Assembly: GCA_016185145.1 (NCBI GenBank)
Contig: JACPOB010000068.1
Span: 49,541 to 113,540 of the forward strand
Length of the DNA: 64,000 bases
Reading direction: 5' to 3'
DNA from: Rhodospirillales bacterium
GTDB lineage: Bacteria; Pseudomonadota; Alphaproteobacteria; Reyranellales; Reyranellaceae
A model generated the notes under the pieces. It had not been told where the DNA came from and did not search any database. It was given only the letters and a program-made list of their open reading frames with translations. Below, piece after piece: positions 50,677-60,808 of this stretch. The translations under genes and the position numbers were made by a program. Every line of letters starts with the position of its first letter. The stretch's first letter is position 1.

Positions 50677-51830
50677 CGCGACGGCCAGTTCCACATCGGG
50701 CGTTCCTCGCCGGGCACGACCGTCTCGCCGAGCTGCTTTTCGAGCACGATCTGCTTGGCGCCGGCCTCCTGCAACGCCGACACCAGCGGCGCGGCGTGCG
50801 ACACGACGATGATCTGGCATTCCTTCGATACCCGTGCGATCAGCCGCGCCAGCGCCGGCAACAGGTCGGGATGCAGGCTGGTTTCCGGCTCGTTCAGGAT
50901 CATCAGCGTCGGCGGTCTCGGCGACAGCAGGGCGGCAATCAGCAGGAGATAGCGCAAGGTCCCGTCAGACAGCTCGGACGCGTTGAGTGGCCGCAGCAAG
51001 CCATGCTGGCGCATCTCGACCTCGAAATAGCCGCCGGCGTCGTCCACGCCGACCGAGCCGCCAGGAAAAGCATCGGCAACCGCCGCCGTCAGCTCGTCCT
51101 CGGCGCCGACCTCCTGAATCGTGGCAATGGCCGCAGCAAGGTCGGCGCCATCGGACGCCAACACCGGCGTCCGCGTGCCGATCTGGCGACGCCGCGCCGG
51201 CGCCTCGCTGTCGGTGCGGAAATGGTCGTAGAAGCGCCAGCCGCGCATATTCTCGCGCAACAGCAGCAGCTCGGCGGCGTCGCGCGGATCGCTGCAGTGC
51301 GTCAGCATGCTGTCGTAGGAAGCCAGGCTCTCGTAGGCCAGTCGCCATGAGCCTTCCTGATTGCGAAGGCTGACCGACGGCCCCTTGCGCTGGGCAAAGA
51401 CATTGGCACGCCCCATGACCAGGCCCGTCCACAGACTTTCGACCTTGATGACAGGATCCTTGTCGAAATGTCTGGAACCCGGCACTGGCAAGCCAAGATC
51501 GATGGCGAAGCCGTAGTCGTCGGAGGAAAAGCCGAGTCTCAGGCTCACGGAATTCTTGCGCATCGTCCCCTGGACGGGTTGCGTCCCCGCCTTCATCGCC
51601 CGCGAGAACTGCTCGGGCCCCGCCCACAGCACGGACTGCAGACCGCCTTCCAAGGCGAGCGAGTGGATGATCCGGCCTTGCGCCACGTCGGCCAGCAGGC
51701 GCAGAGCGCGATAGAGGCTCGATTTACCGCTGCCGTTGGCGCCGGTGACGACCGTGAGCTGTCCGATCTCCAGCCTGACGTCACGCAGCGAACGGTAGCC
51801 GGAGATGCAGAGGCGCGAGATGATGCTCAT
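50673..51830 (-). CDS. AAA family ATPase (SMC/OLD-type, AAA_21-like)
   Basis: A 385-residue P-loop ATPase. MSIISRLCISGYRSLRDVRLEIGQLTVVTGANGSGKSSLYRALRLLA has the Walker A motif GANGSGKSS at about residue 31. LRPLNASELSDGTLRYLLLIAALL near 280 is the signature helix, and PPTLMILNEPETSLHPDLLPALARLI contains Walker B (LMILNEPETS). QIIVVSHAAPLVSALQEAG is the switch His region. There is no nuclease domain in this chain. Such proteins often act in DNA repair or defence with a partner; no partner is adjacent. It overlaps the GNAT gene tail to tail by 4 bases. Confidence 0.88.
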   Translation of the reverse strand: MSIISRLCISGYRSLRDVRLEIGQLTVVTGANGSGKSSLYRALRLLADVAQGRIIHSLALEGGLQSVLWAGPEQFSRAMKAGTQPVQGTMRKNSVSLRLGFSSDDYGFAIDLGLPVPGSRHFDKDPVIKVESLWTGLVMGRANVFAQRKGPSVSLRNQEGSWRLAYESLASYDSMLTHCSDPRDAAELLLLRENMRGWRFYDHFRTDSEAPARRRQIGTRTPVLASDGADLAAAIATIQEVGAEDELTAAVADAFPGGSVGVDDAGGYFEVEMRQHGLLRPLNASELSDGTLRYLLLIAALLSPRPPTLMILNEPETSLHPDLLPALARLIARVSKECQIIVVSHAAPLVSALQEAGAKQIVLEKQLGETVVPGEERPMWNWPSR

Positions 51831-51898
51831 GGGCGGGTGATGGAGAGTAGCCCATCACCTCGCGGCCGGCGACCAACCGGCGGTTGGCTCTGCGCGCT

Positions 51899-53268
<1,370 letters not shown>

Positions 53269-53284
<16 letters not shown>

Positions 53285-55071
53285 AGCCCCTCCTCCCAGC
53301 TCCGCGACAGGCGCATGGCCGACAGGATCAGCCCGACCTGCGAGTATGTTTGTGGAAAGTTGCCCCACAGCTCGCCGGTCTTCGGATCGATATCCTCGGA
53401 TAGTAGCCCGACATGGTTGCGACGGGCGAGCAGGTTATTGAAGAGCTCGAGGGCCTCCTGGCGACGGCCGACGCTGGCCAGCGCATCGATGTACCAGAAC
53501 GTACAGAGCAGGAAGGCATTGGACGGCTTGCCGAAATCGTCGGCCTCGCGGTAGCGCATCAGGAAGCCGTTCTTCATCAAACGCTTGGCGGCGACATCGA
53601 GGGTGGCGTGGAAGCGCGGATCGTCGGATCCCAGCAGGCCGATCTCGGGCAGCACCAGGCACGAGGCGTCGAGCATGTCGCGGTCGAGCACGCCCGAAAT
53701 CCAGCCTTCCTGGGTGGTGCCGCGCTGCAGGACCTCCTGGCGCAGCACGCCGGCGCGGGCGAGCCACTCGCGCGATTCCGAATCGACCCCGACCCGCTTG
53801 GCGATCATGCCCAGCCGGTGCTGCGCTGCCCAGCACATCGCCGCGGAAAAAGTGTGCACTTCCTCGCGCTCCCGGTACTCCCAAAGGCCAGCATCCGGGG
53901 TCAACGCGGTGCGATGGGCCTCGTTCCCCACCACGCAGAGCTGGCGATAGAGCTCGAGATCGCCCTGGCGCGGCAGGCGCTCATCCCAGAACATCTGCGC
54001 CGCCGTCAGCACCATCGAGCCGTAGGTGTCGTTCTGCCGCTGGATGACGGCGGCGTTGCCGGTGCGCACCGGACCGAAGCCGCGATAGCCCGGCAGCGTG
54101 TCGATCAGGCGCTCCGCCGTGTCGGTGCCCGGCGCGATCGGGAACAGCGGCGCGATGGCGTGGACCTCGTCGCGCGAGCTGCCGGCCTCGACGACGTCGA
54201 CGATGAAGCGCACGTAGCTTTCCATGGTGCGCGTCGCCGACAGACGATTGAGCGCCGTCACGGTGAAGAAGGCGTCGCGCAGCCAGGTGAAGCGATAGTC
54301 CCAGGTGCGCGGCGTGTTGGGCGCCTCGGGCACCGAGGTGGTGAGCGCGGCCAGCACCGCACCCGTATCCTCGTAGCTGCACATCTTCAGGGTGATCGCC
54401 GCCCGGATCACCGCCTGCTGCCAGTCGAACGGTATGTTGAGATCGCGCACCCAGGTGTGCCAGTAGGATTCGGTCTCGGCGAGGAAGGTCTTGGTCAGCG
54501 CGTCGGGATTGTCGGTGATGCTTTCATCGGCTCCGACGATCAGGTTGAGCGGCCGGTCGAGCGAGAATTCGGTCTCGTGCAGGATGTAGTTGATCGACGC
54601 GTCGGTCGTGAGCCGCAATACCCCGGTGTCGCCGAAGAAGCGCGCATGGTTGCTGCCCGAGGTGAGCTTGGCCTTGTGCGCGCCGTAGTCGAAGGTCGGC
54701 CGCAGCCGGATGGTGATACGCGGCCGGCCGGCCACGGGCTCGAGCCGGCGCACCAGCATGGGCGGACGGAACATGCGGCCGAAGCGGCGGAAGCGCGGCG
54801 CGAAGTCGACGATGCGCACGGTGCCGCTGTTGCCGTCGATCACGGTCTCCAGGATGGCGGTGTTGTGCAGGTAGCGCTGGCGGCCGACTTCCTTGGCGCC
54901 CGCGACCACGACATCCATGAAGCCGCCCTGCGGGTCGTCGCCGCCCAGCAGCGCATTGAACACCGGATCGCCGTCGAGCCGGCCGATGCCGTGCCACACA
55001 TGCCGGCCCTTGCGGTCGACGAGGCTGGCGATGGCGCAGTTGCCGATGACGCCGAGATCGAGGCTGCTCAT
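53269..55071 (-). CDS. Glycoside hydrolase family 15-like protein (glucoamylase/trehalase type)
   Basis: A 600-residue protein. The N-terminal beta-sandwich starts LDLGVIGNCAIASLVDRKGRHVWH. The (alpha/alpha)6 catalytic domain has NTPRTWDYRFTWLRDAFFTVTALNRL near residue 262 and DAGLWEYREREEVHTFSAAMCWAA near 410, with a conserved Glu in the second (LWEYR). It probably hydrolyses an alpha-glucoside. The place between otsB and otsA suggests trehalose turnover or a role as a trehalase, as for other bacterial GH15 enzymes. Its start overlaps otsB by 4 bases and its end overlaps otsA by 16. Confidence 0.93.
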
Positions 55072-55826
55072 GGCGCGGCTCCGGCCGACACGGCAGGCGG
55101 CATGTTGCGTCCGCTCAGCAGCTCGACGCCGCGCTTCAGCCAGGCGCGCACCGCCGCCGGCTGGCCGCCGAACACCTCGGCGACGCGCAGGCCCTGGCCG
55201 CCGAACTGTCGTGCCGCTTCCATGCCGGCCTCGTCGGTGAAGTCGTCGCCGACGAAGATCGGCCGGCGACCCTGGAAGGGCTGGCGCTTCATCAACTGCT
55301 CGACGGCATGGCCCTTGGAGGCCGCGCGCGGTCCGATCTCGACGGCCTCGCGCGCCGGCAGCAGCCGGAACCACGGATGATCCTGCGGCACCAGAGCCCG
55401 AACCAGCCGCCACACATCGTCGCCACGCTCGGGCACCAGGCGATAGTGGATGGCAACACCATGCGGCTTGGGCTCGACCAGCACGCCGGGCCAACGCTCG
55501 GCCGCGCCGACCAGGGCCTCGCGCCAAGCCTCCGGCACGGCGAGCCCTTTGGGCATCTCCTCGATCTTGCCGTCCTGATAGCGCATCGACGCGCCATGCT
55601 CGCCGGCCGCGGTGGCGACGAAGGGATTGAGCAGATCGTCGACGACGCCGATCGACCGGCCGGTGACGATCGCGACCGCACCGCCGAGCTCGGCACGCAG
55701 GCTCTCAAGCAGCTGCGGCAGCTCTGGCGGAACGACGACCGATTCCGGCGTCTCCGCGATCTCCAGCAGGGTGCCATCGAGATCGAGGAATAGCGCGTTC
55801 GTCCGGTCGAGATCCGGCGGTGTCAT
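55068..55826 (-). CDS. otsB: Trehalose-6-phosphate phosphatase OtsB
   Basis: A 252-residue HAD phosphatase. NALFLDLDGTLLEIAETPESV carries the DxDGT nucleophile and acid at about residues 14-18. IVTGRSIGVVDDLL, AAGEHGASMRY, RAASKGHAVEQLM and FVGDDFTDEAGMEAA complete the four HAD motifs and cap. It removes phosphate from trehalose-6-phosphate. ATG 55826 is chosen at MTPPDLDRTNALF; a 22-codon extension upstream is polar and unlike the family. It heads the operon with GH15 and otsA. Confidence 0.95.
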   Translation of the reverse strand: MTPPDLDRTNALFLDLDGTLLEIAETPESVVVPPELPQLLESLRAELGGAVAIVTGRSIGVVDDLLNPFVATAAGEHGASMRYQDGKIEEMPKGLAVPEAWREALVGAAERWPGVLVEPKPHGVAIHYRLVPERGDDVWRLVRALVPQDHPWFRLLPAREAVEIGPRAASKGHAVEQLMKRQPFQGRRPIFVGDDFTDEAGMEAARQFGGQGLRVAEVFGGQPAAVRAWLKRGVELLSGRNMPPAVSAGAAP

Positions 55827-56027
55827 CCAGCTAAAATCCCCTCTGCGCTTACGACATTTCATCAGGCGCGAAGAGGTTCTCGACCACGACACGCCGCGTG
55901 CGGGGCCGCCCCGAAGGCGTGACCGCGCTTTGCGCGCGGGGAGCTAACGCTCATCGCGCGCGGGAGTTCCCTAGAAGGGGGCGTGGTTGTGGCGATTGTG
56001 AGGCGAAAAAACAGCCCGCTGCTTTTG

Positions 56028-56273
56028 CTAGCGCAGTGGCCCAAATGCCTGCCAGAACGACTTGCCCGATTCGTAGGCAGCGGCGGCTGGGGAAATTCCC
56101 GCATCACGCAGACTGCGAGCATCCATTGCAGCAAGATGACGGCGTGCCGACACGCGGGCACGCCAGATCTTGAGAGTCATCGCCAGCCGATGCCGTAGCG
56201 ACGGCCGTGACGACACCATCGTCACCAATGCGGCAGGGTGAGCAGCGAGGCGCTGGCGGGACTGGTAGCTCAT
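56028..56273 (-). CDS. DUF1127 family small protein
   Basis: An 81-residue basic protein. The last 45 residues (LKIWRARVSARRHLAAMDARSLRDAGISPAAAAYESGKSFWQ) match DUF1127: Trp-x-x-Arg, L-x-x-(M/L)-D-x-x-x-L-x-D-x-G and FW at the end. Proteins of this kind occur widely in alphaproteobacteria and have been linked to phosphate, RNA and stress responses, without a settled function. AAGGAGGGTTCAG ahead of ATG 56273 is an excellent ribosome site and decides this start over the longer frame. It lies in a 500-base gap between otsB and a hypothetical gene. Confidence 0.85.
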   Translation of the reverse strand: MSYQSRQRLAAHPAALVTMVSSRPSLRHRLAMTLKIWRARVSARRHLAAMDARSLRDAGISPAAAAYESGKSFWQAFGPLR

Positions 56274-56330
56274 CTGAACCCTCCTTGGGTCTGATGAGCC
56301 GAAGGTGAGCTTCCGGCGGCGGTCTCTCAA

Positions 56331-56807
56331 TTACACGCGAGGTAATCGACGCTGCATCTCGTCAATCAACCTCACCCGATCGATGTAGGGCAGTCGGGTG
56401 ATCCTGCGAATGCCATTGGCAACGCACTCGAGCGTCGTGTCGTGGAAGGTTACAATGAAATGCCGGCAATGGCTGTACAGTGCCGCATGATGCTTGGGAT
56501 GGACGCGGTTCATGCGCTCCAGCGCCCGGATCCACGACGAGTCCCGCACCTCGTACGCGCGGCCGGAATTCAGACCTCTCTCAAAGAGAGCATGACCTCT
56601 GATCGCCTCGTCGTTCGGCACCCCGAGATAGTGGGCCGTGACGCCATCGAACTCGACGATCGCGACCTCCTCACATGTCGGGTGCAGGAGATAGGCAAGC
56701 ACCATCTCGTTGTCGTCGGCCAGCACCAACGGCGTCGGCGCGCCGCCAGATTGCAGGGGGAAGTCCTTCAACTCCTCGAGCCGGTCATGGCTGTCGACTG
56801 TGTACAT
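56331..56807 (-). CDS. Hypothetical protein, 158 aa
   Basis: A 158-residue soluble protein of unknown function. MYTVDSHDRLEELKDFPLQSGG, VLADDNEMVLAYLLHPTCEE, AIVEFDGVTAHYLGVPNDEAIRGHALFERGLNSGRAYEVRDSSWI and FIVTFHDTTLECVANGIRRI suggest an alternating strand/helix fold. The pattern HYLGVPNDEAIRGHAL and the FHDTT segment look conserved, but I cannot name a family. It follows the BtuF-like gene by 4 bp on the same strand and may be co-transcribed with it. Confidence 0.65.
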   Translation of the reverse strand: MYTVDSHDRLEELKDFPLQSGGAPTPLVLADDNEMVLAYLLHPTCEEVAIVEFDGVTAHYLGVPNDEAIRGHALFERGLNSGRAYEVRDSSWIRALERMNRVHPKHHAALYSHCRHFIVTFHDTTLECVANGIRRITRLPYIDRVRLIDEMQRRLPRV

Positions 56808-56811
56808 CGTG

Positions 56812-57594
56812 CTACCTCAAGGCCCTCAGCGTGGACCGTATGGCATCGAGGCCATCGGTCAATGCCGCCGGACCGGGCTGCAGGATGATCGGCGACTTGA
56901 TCTCGTGGATGCGGCCGTTGGCGACCGCGGGCAACGCGGCCCAGCCCGGTCGTTCGGCGATCTGACGCGGCACGACCTTGCGGCCGCACCATGAGGCCAG
57001 GATCACATCGGGGCGCGCGGCGATCACCTGTTCGGACGACACGATGCGGTCGCGCGCAGCAGTGGCAGTGCGCAGGTGGGCGAACACGTCCTCGCCGCCG
57101 GCGATCTCGATCAGCTCCGATACCCAGCCGATGCCGGAGATCATCGGATCGTTCCATTCCTCGAAGTAGACTCGCGGCCGCGACGCGCCTTTGCTTGCTC
57201 GCGCCATTTCCATCACCCGCGCTTCGAGCGAACGCGCCAGCGCCTCGGCCTTGTCGCCGGCGCCGACCAAGGCGCCGACGGTGCGGATCATGGCGAAGAT
57301 GCCCGCTATGTCGCGCTGGTTGAAGAGATGGACGGCGATGCCGGCCTTGGCCAGCTCGCTCACGATGTCGGCCTGCAGGTCGGAGAAGGCCAGCACCAGG
57401 TCGGGCTGCAGCGCCAGGATCTTGTCGAGTCGGGCCGAGGTGAAGGCGCTGACCCGCGGCTTCAGCCGCACTTCGGGCGGCCGCACGGCGTAGCCCGAGA
57501 CGCCGACGATGCGGTCCTGCTCGCCCAGGAGATAGAGCGTCTCGACGGTCTCCTCGGTGAGGCAGATCAGGCGTTGGGGCGGAAAACGGCGCAT
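56812..57594 (-). CDS. BtuF-like cobalamin-binding protein without signal peptide
   Basis: A 260-residue protein of the class III periplasmic-binding fold. RLICLTEETVETLYLLGEQDRIVGVSGY, DKILALQPDLVLAFSDLQADIVSELAKAGIAVHLFNQ and SSEQVIAARPDVILASWCG are typical BtuF/FecB segments. VYFEEWNDPMISGIGWVSELIEIAGGEDVFA fits cobalamin-binding members. No signal sequence or lipobox precedes the fold (MRRFPPQRLI), so it may be cytoplasmic. No btuCD is adjacent. It starts divergently from the class V aminotransferase, across the two palindromes at 57608-57721. Confidence 0.85.
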   Translation of the reverse strand: MRRFPPQRLICLTEETVETLYLLGEQDRIVGVSGYAVRPPEVRLKPRVSAFTSARLDKILALQPDLVLAFSDLQADIVSELAKAGIAVHLFNQRDIAGIFAMIRTVGALVGAGDKAEALARSLEARVMEMARASKGASRPRVYFEEWNDPMISGIGWVSELIEIAGGEDVFAHLRTATAARDRIVSSEQVIAARPDVILASWCGRKVVPRQIAERPGWAALPAVANGRIHEIKSPIILQPGPAALTDGLDAIRSTLRALR

Positions 57595-57607
57595 GGCGCA
57601 GTCTAAA

Positions 57608-57646
57608 GCACATTCCGTCCGGCTGGATCAGCCGGACGGAATGTGC
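57608..57646. repeat. Perfect hairpin, repeat family D copy 1
   Basis: GCACATTCCGTCCGGCTG, loop GAT, then its exact 18-base complement CAGCCGGACGGAATGTGC. It sits 14 bases from the BtuF-like start codon in the divergent gap. The core TCCGTCCGGCTG recurs as TCCCGTCCGGCTG at 59009. Confidence 0.85.
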
Positions 57647-57675
57647 CTGTGTAACCCAGTATCACCGGTGCGCGC

Positions 57676-57721
57676 GTTCCCAATTGGAAGGAACCGCACG
57701 CGGTTCCTTCCAATTGGGAAC
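57676..57721. repeat. Second perfect hairpin in the same divergent gap
   Basis: GTTCCCAATTGGAAGGAACC and its complement form 21-base perfect arms (57676-57696, 57701-57721) around a CACG loop. Each arm contains its own TTCCAATTGGAA-like symmetry. With the first hairpin it fills the 212 bp gap between the BtuF-like and aminotransferase genes. It could be a dimeric operator or a structural repeat. Confidence 0.8.
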
Positions 57722-57806
57722 CGCTCTAGCAAATGGCTGGCTTGAGAAATTGTCGGGCCGCAATCGCCGTCACCACGCTACTCTTGGCCATCCATCGGAG
57801 GTTTCC

Positions 57807-58955
57807 ATGCTGTCTAGCCAGCGCGCCCTGTTCGACATCCCGCGCGAGGTCTGTTTCTTCAACGCCGCGACCTACAGCCCATTGCCGATCGCGGTGCAGG
57901 AGGCCGGCCGCGCCGCCGTCGCGCGCAAAGGCCAGCCCTGGAAGCTCGCCGCCGACTTCCAGCCGCAGCAGTACGAGCGCGCACGCAAGGCGGCGGCCGC
58001 GCTGATCGGGGCCGACTCCGTCGACGTCTCGCTGATCCCCTCGGTCGGCTACGGCGTCTCCACCGCCGGCAAGGTGCTGACCATCCCGCGCGGCAGCCGC
58101 GTGCTGGTGCTGCAGGACGACCACACCTCGCCGGTGCTGGAATGGATGAGCCGTGCCGAAGCCGGCGGATTCACGGTCGAGACGGTGAAGCAGCCGACCG
58201 ACGGCGACTGGACCTCGGCGGTGCTGTCCGAGATCGACCGGGCCGGCGCCGAGCCGCTGGCGCTGGTCTCGATCTCCTCGGTCCATTGGTCGGACGGCGG
58301 CGCCCTCGACATGGCGCGCATCGCCACGGCGGCCAAGGCCAAGGGCTCCGTCCTGCTGGTCGACGCCACGCACGATGTCGGCATCCGCCACATCGACGTG
58401 AAAAAGCTCGATCCCGACTTCCTGATCTTCCCGACCTACAAGTGGGTGCTCGGCCCCTACGGCCGCGCCTTCATGTATGTCGCCAAGCGCCATCAGCATG
58501 GCGTGCCGCTCGAGCAGACGGCGCCGGCGCGCAAGGCGGTGTCGGCCGAGGACACGGTCTACTTCCGCGACACCGCCTATCAGGAAGGGGCGCGCCGCTA
58601 CGACATGGGCGAGCGTGATCACTTCATCTCCATGGAGATGGCGGCGATCGGCATGGAGATGATGGCGGGCTGGGGCAACGAGCCGATCCGCGCGCGGCTT
58701 GCCATGCTGACCGACAAGCTGGCCGACGGTCTCGCCAACACCGGCGTGCAGGTGATGGACAGGAAGCTGCGCGCGCCGCACGTGCTCAGCCTCTACTTCC
58801 CCAAGGGCATGGCAACCGACCTGCCCAAGCGGCTCGCGGCCGAGAATGTCTACGCAGCACCACGCCTCGGCCGGCTGCGCATCAGCCCGCACGTCTACAA
58901 CGACGAGCAGGATGTCGAGCGCTTCGTCGAAGTCTTCCGCAAGGTGGCGATGTAG
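57807..58955 (+). CDS. Class V aminotransferase (cysteine desulfurase-like fold)
   Basis: A 382-residue PLP enzyme. FDIPREVCFFNAATYSPLP opens the fold; LVSISSVHWSDGGALDMARIA near 150 and LLVDATHDVGIRHIDVKKLDPDFLIFPTYKWVLGPYGRAFMYV near 180-225 contain the cofactor Asp and the Schiff-base Lys at about residue 212. The end is RISPHVYNDEQDVERFVEVFRKV. It may be a kynureninase-, cysteine desulfurase- or epimerase-type enzyme; the substrate cannot be told. CGGAGGTTTCC precedes ATG 57807, chosen over longer frames that would enter the repeats. Confidence 0.9.
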   Translation: MLSSQRALFDIPREVCFFNAATYSPLPIAVQEAGRAAVARKGQPWKLAADFQPQQYERARKAAAALIGADSVDVSLIPSVGYGVSTAGKVLTIPRGSRVLVLQDDHTSPVLEWMSRAEAGGFTVETVKQPTDGDWTSAVLSEIDRAGAEPLALVSISSVHWSDGGALDMARIATAAKAKGSVLLVDATHDVGIRHIDVKKLDPDFLIFPTYKWVLGPYGRAFMYVAKRHQHGVPLEQTAPARKAVSAEDTVYFRDTAYQEGARRYDMGERDHFISMEMAAIGMEMMAGWGNEPIRARLAMLTDKLADGLANTGVQVMDRKLRAPHVLSLYFPKGMATDLPKRLAAENVYAAPRLGRLRISPHVYNDEQDVERFVEVFRKVAM

Positions 58956-59335
58956 GGGCCGGGAATTCGGACGAATTCGGACAGCTGTATGCCAGCTGGC
59001 CGGCGCCCATCCCGTCCGGCTGAAGGCAGCCGGACGGGATGACCAGCTCTCGGGCGGGAGCGATCTGGTTTTATGGTCGGATAAACGATGCATAGAGCGA
59101 CAGACGCTCGCACTCTAGCAAGAACCGTCGTGCTTGTAAATAACTTTAGTCAACGTTGGCATCGCAGCGCCCTGCCGAGCAATGCCGGGTTCTTTTATTG
59201 CGACTTTTGATGCTCCAGGAGGGGCCATATCTGGACATCACCGACGTCATTCATACCTTGCCTTGCGTCGCCGACCGATGTGCAAGCAGTGCTGTCACCG
59301 CGCCGGATCGAGGTCGAAATCCCTGTAGCCAGCCG
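58956..59335. other. Gene-free stretch after the aminotransferase
   Basis: A 380 bp gap between the aminotransferase stop and the GFA gene stop. It begins with a tandem GGAATTCGGAC/GAATTCGGAC repeat (58970-58982) and holds the family D hairpin at 59009. A small AT-rich patch (TTGTAAATAACTTTAGTCAAC) lies at about 59133-59153. No credible coding sequence or RNA gene is visible in the remainder. Confidence 0.5.
59009..59040. repeat. Repeat family D, copy 2
   Basis: ATCCCGTCCGGCTG, loop AAGG, CAGCCGGACGGGAT: perfect 14-base arms. It lies 53 bases after the aminotransferase stop, so family D elements bracket that gene. A weaker outer stem (AGCTGG, CCAGCT) extends it. Confidence 0.8.
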
Positions 59336-59740
59336 TCAGAGGTGCCGCGTTTCCCGCGGTACCTTGTCCCAGGCGTTGTGTTGGCCGTCCTGAAATTGGA
59401 TCGGGCCGGCCGCCATCTCTTCCGGCGCCGCGCCATCCAGGCAGGCGACGTTGACGGCGTAGAAGGTGCCGCCCAGCGCGTCCATGTGGCCGCGGCCGAA
59501 CGGCTTGATGCCGCAATGCCGGCAGAAGAGATGATGGATGTTGTTGCTGCCGAACTGGTAGTCGGAAAGATCGTTCTCGCCCTGGAGGATTCGGAAATCT
59601 TCCTTGCGCGCGATCGCCTTCCAGAACCGGCCTTTGGCGCACACCGAACAATTGCAACGGCTGGTGCCGTCCGCCGGATCGAGCCGGCATTCGAAACGCA
59701 CCGCGCCGCAGTGGCAGCCGCCTTGATGGAGCTTTTTCAT
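59336..59740 (-). CDS. GFA family zinc protein
   Basis: A 134-residue GFA/CENP-V domain protein. Zinc ligands lie in HQGGCHCGAVRFEC at about residues 5-18, SRCNCSVCAKGRFW at about 27-40 and FCRHCGIKPFGRGHMDALGG at about 91-110. Its motif spacing differs from the GFA protein at 25074 and it is closer to canonical GFA. ATG 59740 has GTGAGGTGATCGGCG upstream. A perfect palindrome at 59763 lies in its promoter, and the TctC gene is divergent from it. Confidence 0.92.
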   Translation of the reverse strand: MKKLHQGGCHCGAVRFECRLDPADGTSRCNCSVCAKGRFWKAIARKEDFRILQGENDLSDYQFGSNNIHHLFCRHCGIKPFGRGHMDALGGTFYAVNVACLDGAAPEEMAAGPIQFQDGQHNAWDKVPRETRHL

Positions 59741-59762
59741 CGCCGATCACCTCACGGTTGAT

Positions 59763-59782
59763 ACTTAACTAATTGGTTAAGT
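59763..59782. promoter_or_regulatory. Perfect operator-like palindrome upstream of the GFA gene
   Basis: ACTTAAC, six bases TAATTG, GTTAAGT: a perfect 7-base inverted repeat in a locally AT-rich stretch, 22 bases ahead of the GFA start and 57 bases from the TctC start. The core AACTAATTGGTT resembles sites bound by ArsR- or HxlR-type regulators. No such regulator gene is nearby. Confidence 0.5.
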
Positions 59783-59838
59783 GTTGAACCACCACAATCG
59801 CCCTGTCAAGGTGGCCAGAGAATCAGAGAGGGATTTGT

Positions 59839-60807
59839 TTGCGTAACACTCGTCGAGGCCTGCTGGTTGGAGCGTTTGCGTTGCCTGTTCTCGCGGCGAC
59901 GCGTCACTCGGCAGCCCAGAATTTTCCCAGCCGTCCGATCAGGATCATCGTGCCCTTCCCGCCCGGCGGCGGCGTCGACCTGACCGGCCGGCTGCTGATG
60001 GAGCCGCTTTCGAAGGATCTCGGCCAGACGATCGTGATCGAGAACAAGGGCGGCGCGGGCGGCGTCATCGGCGTCGAGGCGATGTCCCATGCTCCGCCCG
60101 ACGGCTACACGCTCTCGCTGACCGGTGCGGGCACCGTCACCGCCGGACCTCATCTGCGCAAGCTGCCCTACGACCCGATGGGGCTCTCCCACATCACGCG
60201 GCTGGTGCGCATGCCGTTCATCGTGGCGGTGCGCAACGACCTGCCGGCCAGGACGCTGCCGGAGTTCATGGATCTCGCGAAGAAGACCGAGATCCGCTGG
60301 GCCTCCGGCGGCATCGGCACCAGCCAGCATCTGGCAGGCGAACTGTTCGTGCAGATGTCGGGGCTGAAGATGGTGCACGTGCCCTATCGCGGCACCGGAC
60401 CAGCGCTGAACGACCTCGCCGCCGGCATCGTCGACGCCTATTTCGGCGATCCCGCCACCTTGGGTTTGATCAAGAGCGGCAAGGCACGCGCCATGGCCGT
60501 GACCTCGCCCGAGCGCTGGCCGGTGCTGCCCGATGCGCCGGCGCTCGCCGAAGCCGTGCCCGGCTATCAAGCGGAGAACTGGTACGGCATCGCCGCACCG
60601 CCGAAGACACCCGAGCCGATCCTGGCGACGCTCACGGCCGCCATCCTGAAGGCGATGGCCGATCCGGCGGTGAAGGCGAAGTACGACGAGGTCGGGCTGC
60701 ATCCGGCCACGCTACCGAAGGCCGAGTACATCGCCTTCCTCCAACGTGATTCCAAGACCTGGGGCGACGTCGTCACCAAGGGCAACATCAAGATCGACGA
60801 AAACTGA
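59839..60807 (+). CDS. TctC/Bug-family periplasmic receptor linked to hyuAB
   Basis: A 322-residue exported receptor with TTG start. The N-terminus RNTRRGLLVGAFALPVLAATRHSAAQ is a signal peptide with a twin-Arg. The mature part begins NFPSRPIRIIVPFPPGGGVDL, then ENKGGAGGVIGVEAMSHAPPDGYTL and VPYRGTGPALNDLAAGIVDAYFGDP. The hyuA start lies one base after its stop codon. In other bacteria, TctC genes beside hydantoinase genes may supply the substrate-specific receptor; here the ligand would be a hydantoin- or oxoproline-like compound, which is inference. Confidence 0.9.
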   Translation: MRNTRRGLLVGAFALPVLAATRHSAAQNFPSRPIRIIVPFPPGGGVDLTGRLLMEPLSKDLGQTIVIENKGGAGGVIGVEAMSHAPPDGYTLSLTGAGTVTAGPHLRKLPYDPMGLSHITRLVRMPFIVAVRNDLPARTLPEFMDLAKKTEIRWASGGIGTSQHLAGELFVQMSGLKMVHVPYRGTGPALNDLAAGIVDAYFGDPATLGLIKSGKARAMAVTSPERWPVLPDAPALAEAVPGYQAENWYGIAAPPKTPEPILATLTAAILKAMADPAVKAKYDEVGLHPATLPKAEYIAFLQRDSKTWGDVVTKGNIKIDEN

Positions 60808-60808
60808 G

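Noticed and set aside
57608..57721. Cobalamin riboswitch ahead of the BtuF-like gene
   Set aside because: The gap contains two simple perfect hairpins and no B12-box or multi-stem layout expected for that riboswitch.
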